A stretch of 64,000 nucleotides of DNA from Siphonodentalium dalli. Taxonomy: Eukaryota; Mollusca; Scaphopoda; Gadilida; Siphonodentaliidae. The notes under the pieces were generated by a model. It was not told the DNA's origin. It ran no database searches and saw only the letters and a list, made by a program, of their open reading frames with translations. Below, one piece after another: positions 62,601-64,000 of the stretch (position 1 is the stretch's first letter; each line of letters starts with the position of its first letter). Made by a program: the position numbers and the translations under genes. The DNA is taken from positions 193,636,369-193,700,368 of the forward strand of contig CP136061.1 in assembly GCA_032622095.1 (NCBI GenBank), written 5' to 3'.

Positions 62601-63769
62601 CAAACTATTGTTCAATTGGTCCAGAAACATGCCTATATCAGCACGTTCGAGAACATGGTCCCACGTGAAATTGGACCCGTCCATATTGCTCCCGGGATCG
62701 AAGTAGTCCTACACACAAATTTTTAGTCGGATCGGTCAAGGTCCAGAAACATGCCTATGAGCGAGGTCAAGTTGACACGTTAAATACCAAATTCGAGCAG
62801 TGTTAGAGTCTATAACACATACACACATGCATTCACGCATACACACATACATACATACATACATACAGACAGGTGTTTCAAAATGTATAATCGATAGCTA
62901 CAACAATTCTATGGTAGATAGTTCACGGCCGACCTGATGCATGCATCTTAGTTTTCTTGTGTAATTAAGACATGCATCCCGTGATTCTGAATAAATGGAT
63001 CAATTGTTCGGGAGTATATATAGGATATATAAAATGGAGTGTAACAACAAACCAAACTCCAGGTCACATACACGATCAACATACGGAGACAGTTTGCATA
63101 TTGACGAAATTCAGGGTATTGAGTATTTTTTTAATGTCAGTTTTAGTATATAATTTGCAAGAGAAACTCATGATTTATAACTCATGACAATTTATGCGAA
63201 TACTATAAATGAATAATAAAGATGTATGTATATAATGGAACATATAAGCTACATATGTGCCCCCATAGACAACATGATTATTTTCAAGACAAACAGGGAA
63301 TTAATGTCCTCGATTGTGCACTAAAAAAAAATAAGTCCAAATCCATAAATCACTGTAAAGTGTTTTTTTTTCGAAGGCCCCTTATAAACGTGTATTTCTA
63401 ATAAATTTGGAGAATCGGAGTTTGTGTAGCTATTATTTTCACATATGCTAATGACATTTTCGCTAGCGATTTGCTCACAAACAGAACCGTGCCTTGCTTT
63501 CACGTGATGTCCTTTTTCATCTCCAACACAGAAGAGCTTTCAATTTATTGTAACTCGGGAATGGTCTATTGTTATTACCAACGGGGCCTTGTGTGGTTAC
63601 GATATAACCTGTGCTATATATTATAACTGTACTCACAGGGTTTAAGCGCTGGCCAGTCCGCTCCTTTTACTCTGATATCTTCATATTTGGTCCCAGCATA
63701 CGCAAATACGAACCGCGTTGCCTCGGCTCTCCCTCGTGCTTCAAAATACGTTAACTTGATCGACGGCAT
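23460..63769 (-). CDS. Sigma-class glutathione S-transferase, complete
   Basis: Five exons join in phase: 63637-63769, 39453-39545, 38043-38158, 35887-35997 and 23460-23627 (621 nt; 206 residues plus TGA). The protein has the cytosolic GST plan: thioredoxin-like N domain (about 1-76) and helical C domain (about 83-206). Tyr8 (activates glutathione), Arg14, Trp39, Lys43, cis-Pro52 (SMPIL) and Gln63 sit at the numbering of vertebrate hematopoietic prostaglandin D synthase; the usual Ser64 is Asn. The N-capping TWAD motif opens exon 5. Length equals the family norm (about 200-206). Expected role: glutathione conjugation, peroxide reduction or prostanoid isomerisation in the cytosol; which one is not decidable. 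Introns are 24.1, 1.3, 2.0 and 12.3 kb, filled with mobile elements. Splice sites are all GT-AG. Confidence 0.93.
23999..27406. mobile_element. 3.4-kb repeat, copy 1 (Helentron-like?)
   Basis: Direct duplicate of 59544-62960. Reading both copies side by side shows about 16 substitutions and two small indels, so about 99.5% identity. The left end reads atttcggccaatttggccgg (a palindrome 3 nt in); the right end has the palindrome gatgcatgcatc followed by ttagttttcttgt. The interior holds a 130-bp partial duplication (24722-24850 and 24890-25018), three tttgaccttgaattga units (about 26530-26880) and an ACAT microsatellite (about 27270-27315). Long open frames inside are identical in both copies but show no domain. 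No transposase. It lies in GST intron 4, 372 bp upstream of exon 5 in transcription order. Confidence 0.85.
26527..26900. repeat. Tandem 'tttgaccttgaattga' units
   Basis: Three units of about 115-120 bp, each with accttgaattga, a gtcacgatttgaccc-type block and a ccaaaacactcc-type block. The same array is in the second 3.4-kb copy (about 62073-62446). This is an internal repeat of the mobile unit. Confidence 0.75.
27407..28863 (-). other. GST intron 4, unassigned
   Basis: AT-rich intronic sequence. No exon or repeat border was recognised. Confidence 0.35.
28864..30222. mobile_element. Terminal-inverted-repeat element carrying a second repeat
   Basis: The left end gggtgggtttacattgctgt, followed by gatctgtatacagatct, is matched in inverse by tacagatctgtataaagatc followed by acagcaatgtaaatatacccc-like sequence at 30180-30222. 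Only the GGGT start and a TTTACATTGCTGT core are conserved. No target duplication can be made out. The interior is largely a gttggaaattt-family copy (29160-29780) with a G20 run. Confidence 0.55.
29160..29780. repeat. gttggaaattt repeat family copy with G20 run
   Basis: It starts at a run of about 20 G (29167-29187) and repeats ttggaaattt/ttggaattt units, with phrases gttcttgtagtttgattttc and ggtccctcccccgtggccag also seen at 45890-46640. No coding frame. Confidence 0.6.
30609..31761 (-). pseudogene. LINE reverse transcriptase, inactivated
   Basis: Blocks in order: FNSILLSGFYPNIWNIGYIC and PTNYRGITI (about 31600-31710), KKAFDHVIH (about 31385), then after a break GIIRDMYRDSTIQVKINN (about 31270-31325), and FINDLVDDLNG joined to it without the usual GVRQGCxLSP motif, indicating an internal deletion. 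The catalytic Y/F-A-D-D is changed to FNAYD (about 31145-31160). The thumb continues through PIMLYGSELWAC (about 30755-30790). The sequence stops resembling a LINE at about 30609. Confidence 0.85.
32820..33280 (-). pseudogene. LINE endonuclease, broken
   Basis: A minus-strand frame gives WNVRGLMNKTHNK..., then IILLTETHTGY (the Glu of the AP-endonuclease active site), and after a stop, a GHLNARTSNNYDF block resembling the GDFNA motif with the Asp changed to His. These are residues of the exonuclease-endonuclease-phosphatase fold of LINE ORF2. Stop codons split it. Confidence 0.75.
33504..35450 (-). pseudogene. LINE ORF1 with coiled coil and SGNH-like domain
   Basis: The N-terminal 250-codon frame (35450-34698) is rich in Glu/Asp/Thr, then has a coiled coil around NKLKKEIESLNRELLKERK. 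A second frame (34491-34110) begins LLLGTSNIKHIHADRM, a block-I like motif of SGNH hydrolases, and continues with VVMLHVLTNDL. The frame is cut by the MITE at 33750-34106; across it, ...DPNNVIL joins to TDNSNLCSSGAAQQ. Such esterase-bearing ORF1s are known from CR1-type LINEs; the molecular role is unclear. Confidence 0.75.
33750..34106. mobile_element. piggyBac-like foldback MITE (TTAA target)
   Basis: A 357-bp element with perfect 19-bp terminal inverted repeats ccctttacccaacagaacg, flanked by TTAA (33746-33749) and ATAA (34107-34110; one base changed). The interrupted LINE frame shows the original site was TTAA. CCCTTT-type ends and TTAA duplication are piggyBac hallmarks (known). Two long inner arms (33881-33958 and 34012-34087) are inverted copies, and each is itself a hairpin built on atgcattctcttatatatgc. 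No transposase. Confidence 0.88.
35887..35997 (-). CDS. GST exon 4
   Basis: A 111-nt phase-0 exon between acceptor cacgatgttacag and donor gtaagt. It encodes AAVVKNLKENILPQQLGFLD, then GLVKEHGGNSGHSVKSG: the helix 4-5 region of the GST C-terminal domain. The usual GYFVGD-type loop before TWAD is replaced by NSGHSVKSG. Confidence 0.92.
35998..38042 (-). other. GST intron 3
   Basis: A 2.0-kb GT-AG intron. It contains two related blocks (about 37007-37110 and 37320-37400) that share ggtccaaaaacctttcgcac-like and agtccgtttgtgagaaaat-like phrases, and a block at 37280 also found near 22040. These are fragments of one dispersed repeat. Confidence 0.55.
38043..38158 (-). CDS. GST exon 3
   Basis: A 116-nt exon, phase 1 in and 0 out, with acceptor gggtttttttcag and donor gtactt. 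It encodes (G)LAGKTEMEHFIVDIIGDTTE, then GLLGKLAEVAFAGDDTKK: the domain linker LAGK and helix 4 of a sigma GST. The donor gtactt is weaker than the others but keeps the phase. Confidence 0.92.
38437..38567. mobile_element. Short foldback element, copy 2
   Basis: Inverted arms cgtccagtaaattagatctg and acctaatttactggacgag, with outer gcggatctac/gtaaatccgc. Related to 21676-21797. It lies in GST intron 2. Confidence 0.6.
38904..39050. repeat. MITE half shared with 15283-15711
   Basis: Starts ttaaaggtactcaatccga and continues attactatttctttggct and acccacccatcaaagctcag, as in the receptor intron copy. Only one end is clear. Confidence 0.55.
39111..39174. repeat. Near-perfect hairpin
   Basis: Arms of about 24 bp (gataactctaaaatcaagtg and its complement) enclose a loop of about 15 nt; a partial third copy of the arm follows at 39176-39192. 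Confidence 0.75.
39300..39375 (+). repeat. Possible tRNA-like SINE head
   Basis: tggcgcgatggtagaac resembles a pol III A box and, about 30 bp on, ggttcgaattt resembles a B box. No full cloverleaf could be drawn by eye and no tail repeat is evident, so a SINE relic or chance match are both possible. Confidence 0.3.
39453..39545 (-). CDS. GST exon 2
   Basis: A 93-nt exon, phase 1/1, with acceptor ttatttcgcttcag and donor gtgaga. It encodes STPLGSMPILEVDGKKFVQN, then LAITRHAARVH: strands 3-4 and helix 3, with cis-Pro52 and the glutathione gamma-glutamyl pocket. The pocket reads Gln63-Asn64 where Gln-Ser is usual. Confidence 0.93.
40640..41130. repeat. gttggaaattt repeat family copy
   Basis: Contains acaatattagttggacattt, caccaacaatggtttgaaat and gttcttgtagtctgattttt, diverged from the copies at 29160 and 45890, in the same orientation. 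Confidence 0.6.
41391..43429 (-). other. Interior of nested element, left part
   Basis: No protein domain is recognised. Several copies of ggagatagaac and its complement gttctatctcc are scattered here and at 45060-45420, forming short inverted pairs. They are consistent with internal repeats of a non-autonomous element. Confidence 0.35.
43430..43641. mobile_element. Foldback MITE, about 210 bp
   Basis: Almost the whole stretch is an inverted repeat: ggtacactttaacaaacaat at the left end pairs with the complement at the right end, continuing through tgggtccaaaat, gagataagat and gtcggatatg to a loop of about 17 nt. Left and right arms differ at several positions, so it is old. Confidence 0.8.
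44170..44508 (-). other. Unidentified 112-codon open frame
   Basis: A minus-strand frame of 112 codons with mixed composition (for example SALVVRRVTPVLSEFGTSFS). The plus strand is also open over the same bases. No domain, in-phase splice sites or second copy were recognised. It may be a transposon coding relic. Confidence 0.25.
45890..46640. repeat. gttggaaattt repeat family, fullest copy
   Basis: Contains five or more ttggaaattt-type units, gttcttgtagtttgattttc, ggtccctcccccgtggccag and a C10-type run near 46568. It can serve as the reference copy for the family. Confidence 0.65.
47094..48612 (-). other. GST intron 1, unassigned
   Basis: AT-rich; no exon, RNA gene or repeat border was recognised. 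Confidence 0.3.
48613..48860. mobile_element. Foldback element, about 250 bp
   Basis: atttttcactgcatatttta and ttttggcagccatttgcaag at the left are matched by the complement at the right (gcaaatggctgccaaaa, taaaatatgcaatgaaaaat). The loop is about 140 bp. Confidence 0.65.
49738..49865. repeat. Left-end fragment of the 3.4-kb repeat family
   Basis: Starting at aggatttgtgtaaatgttag it matches 24071-24180 with about 10% differences (for example ggaataataccgcatcatat versus ccgcgtcagat). Homology stops near a gtgtca. It is an older relative whose interior is not shared. Confidence 0.65.
49866..51396 (-). other. GST intron 1, unassigned
   Basis: AT-rich intronic sequence with no recognised exon or repeat border, up to the satellite array. 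Confidence 0.3.
51397..53803. repeat. Satellite array, five copies of a roughly 485-bp unit
   Basis: The phrase cgtttaatgctttagaattt starts units at 51404, 51862, 52336, 52821 and 53308 (spacings 458, 474, 485 and 487). The first unit lacks about 27 bp (the aacctggggaatgttatcat part), the second lacks an 11-bp ttgttatggac-like step, and the last contains an extra copy of a catcgag-type step near 53600. Otherwise the units are nearly identical. Short repeated open frames inside are by-products. Confidence 0.92.
53872..54150. repeat. Short tandem array, 'aaagaccgaaaaatgtcgtt' units
   Basis: Six or seven units built from aaagaccgaaaaatgtcgtt and aaactagagatccaaat, irregularly mixed. The array starts right after the satellite array. 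Confidence 0.8.
54409..54890. repeat. aataaagagcgttt repeat family, copy B
   Basis: Matches 18660-19140 over its length, including gtgtgattagccagtagcat and cgacaactaag at the end. Here it is not enclosed by the Harbinger-like terminal repeats, so the family is independent of that element. Confidence 0.65.
55607..55663. repeat. Right-end fragment of the 3.4-kb repeat family
   Basis: Shares ctgatgcatgcatcttagtt and the same final ttcttgt with 27365-27406 and 62919-62960, after which all three flanks differ. This third copy confirms the right boundary. Confidence 0.7.
55664..57769 (-). other. GST intron 1, unassigned
   Basis: AT-rich, with a T18-type run near 56650. No exon or repeat border was recognised. 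Confidence 0.3.
57770..58230. repeat. aataaagagcgttt repeat family, copy C (diverged)
   Basis: Shares aaacataaagagc, tcctgatatgg, aataataaagagcgtttatg and acaatatacgattg-like phrases in the same order as copies A and B, but with many differences. Confidence 0.5.
58231..59543 (-). other. GST intron 1, unassigned
   Basis: No exon, RNA gene or repeat border was recognised up to the start of the second 3.4-kb repeat copy. Confidence 0.3.
59544..62960. mobile_element. 3.4-kb repeat, copy 2 (Helentron-like?)
   Basis: Same unit and orientation as 23999-27406, 35.5 kb away. It is 3417 bp; the extra length is mainly two more ACAT units (about 62850-62870) and one inserted base (about 62026). Left flank ctaccctt and right flank gtaattaag differ from those of copy 1, so the ends are sharp. 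It lies in GST intron 1, 676 bp from exon 1. Confidence 0.85.
62961..63636 (-). other. GST intron 1, 5' part
   Basis: Unique-looking AT-rich sequence between exon 1 and the 3.4-kb repeat. No regulatory motif can be called with confidence. Confidence 0.35.
63637..63769 (-). CDS. GST exon 1 (start codon)
   Basis: Begins ATG at 63769-63767, preceded by an A-rich context (cagctaat), and ends before donor gtgagt. It encodes MPSIKLTYFEARGRAEATRF, then VFAYAGTKYEDIRVKGADWP and ALKP. Tyr8 of LTYF is the catalytic tyrosine; ARGRAE and DWPALKP are hallmark sigma-class motifs. The start is secure because the family begins at this methionine. Confidence 0.94.
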
Positions 63770-64000
63770 ATTAGCTGTTTCACTAGGTCTGACAGTAACT
63801 GGTCGTAATTCTGGTATGATTTTTCTGATCGAAGTGGGGCATTAATACGTAAACTAAACATGACTCAGCAGAAGTAGGCATATAGCGCAGCCCAATTACC
63901 CTACATCATCAGACATTATACTATCTCGCTTCAGCGAGTGCATTCGAGTGAAATTCCCAATGACGAAGCAGGTTTATAACATGAATGAATATTTTATGAG
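63770..64000 (-). other. GST 5' flank, partial
   Basis: The region upstream of the GST start is cut by the window edge. No TATA box or other promoter element is convincing. Confidence 0.3.

Overview
This is a eukaryotic (metazoan) window: genes are split by GT-AG introns, the sequence is AT-rich, and most of it is transposon-derived. A five-exon sigma-class glutathione S-transferase and decayed CR1/jockey-like LINEs with cysteine/histidine 3' tails point to a marine invertebrate, most likely a lophotrochozoan (mollusc, brachiopod or relative). The species cannot be fixed from the sequence. There is no bacterial-style gene packing, CRISPR array or operon.

Two host genes can be assembled by hand from splice sites and reading phase. 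(1) On the + strand, at least six exons between 4353 and 20434 encode the 3' part of a single-pass membrane receptor: a stalk made from small phase-1/1 exons, one transmembrane helix, and a cytoplasmic tail of about 280 residues full of YxxL/I/V-type phosphotyrosine motifs, including ITIM-, ITSM- and ITAM-like sites. Its ectodomain lies off the left edge or was not found. (2) On the - strand, five exons between 63769 and 23460 give a complete 206-residue sigma-class GST (the prostaglandin D synthase / S-crystallin class) spread over 40.3 kb. The two genes are convergent, about 3.0 kb apart.

The rest is a nested graveyard of mobile elements. Receptor introns hold a hAT-like element (2835-4100), LINE 3' ends, a 5'-truncated LINE (about 10384-14095) interrupted by a 1.6-kb PIF/Harbinger-like element with a minisatellite core and followed by a long GAT array, and a second Harbinger-like element (16867-19201). 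GST intron 4 holds a decayed full-structure LINE (about 30609-35450) carrying a TTAA-flanked piggyBac-like foldback MITE (33750-34106). GST intron 1 (24 kb) holds a 6.9-kb nested inverted-repeat structure (40237-47093), a five-copy satellite with a roughly 485-bp unit (51397-53803), and assorted MITEs.

The most striking large-scale feature is a 3.4-kb direct repeat at about 99.5% identity (23999-27406 and 59544-62960). It flanks GST exons 2-4 and behaves like a mobile element with fixed ends, possibly a Helentron-type element.
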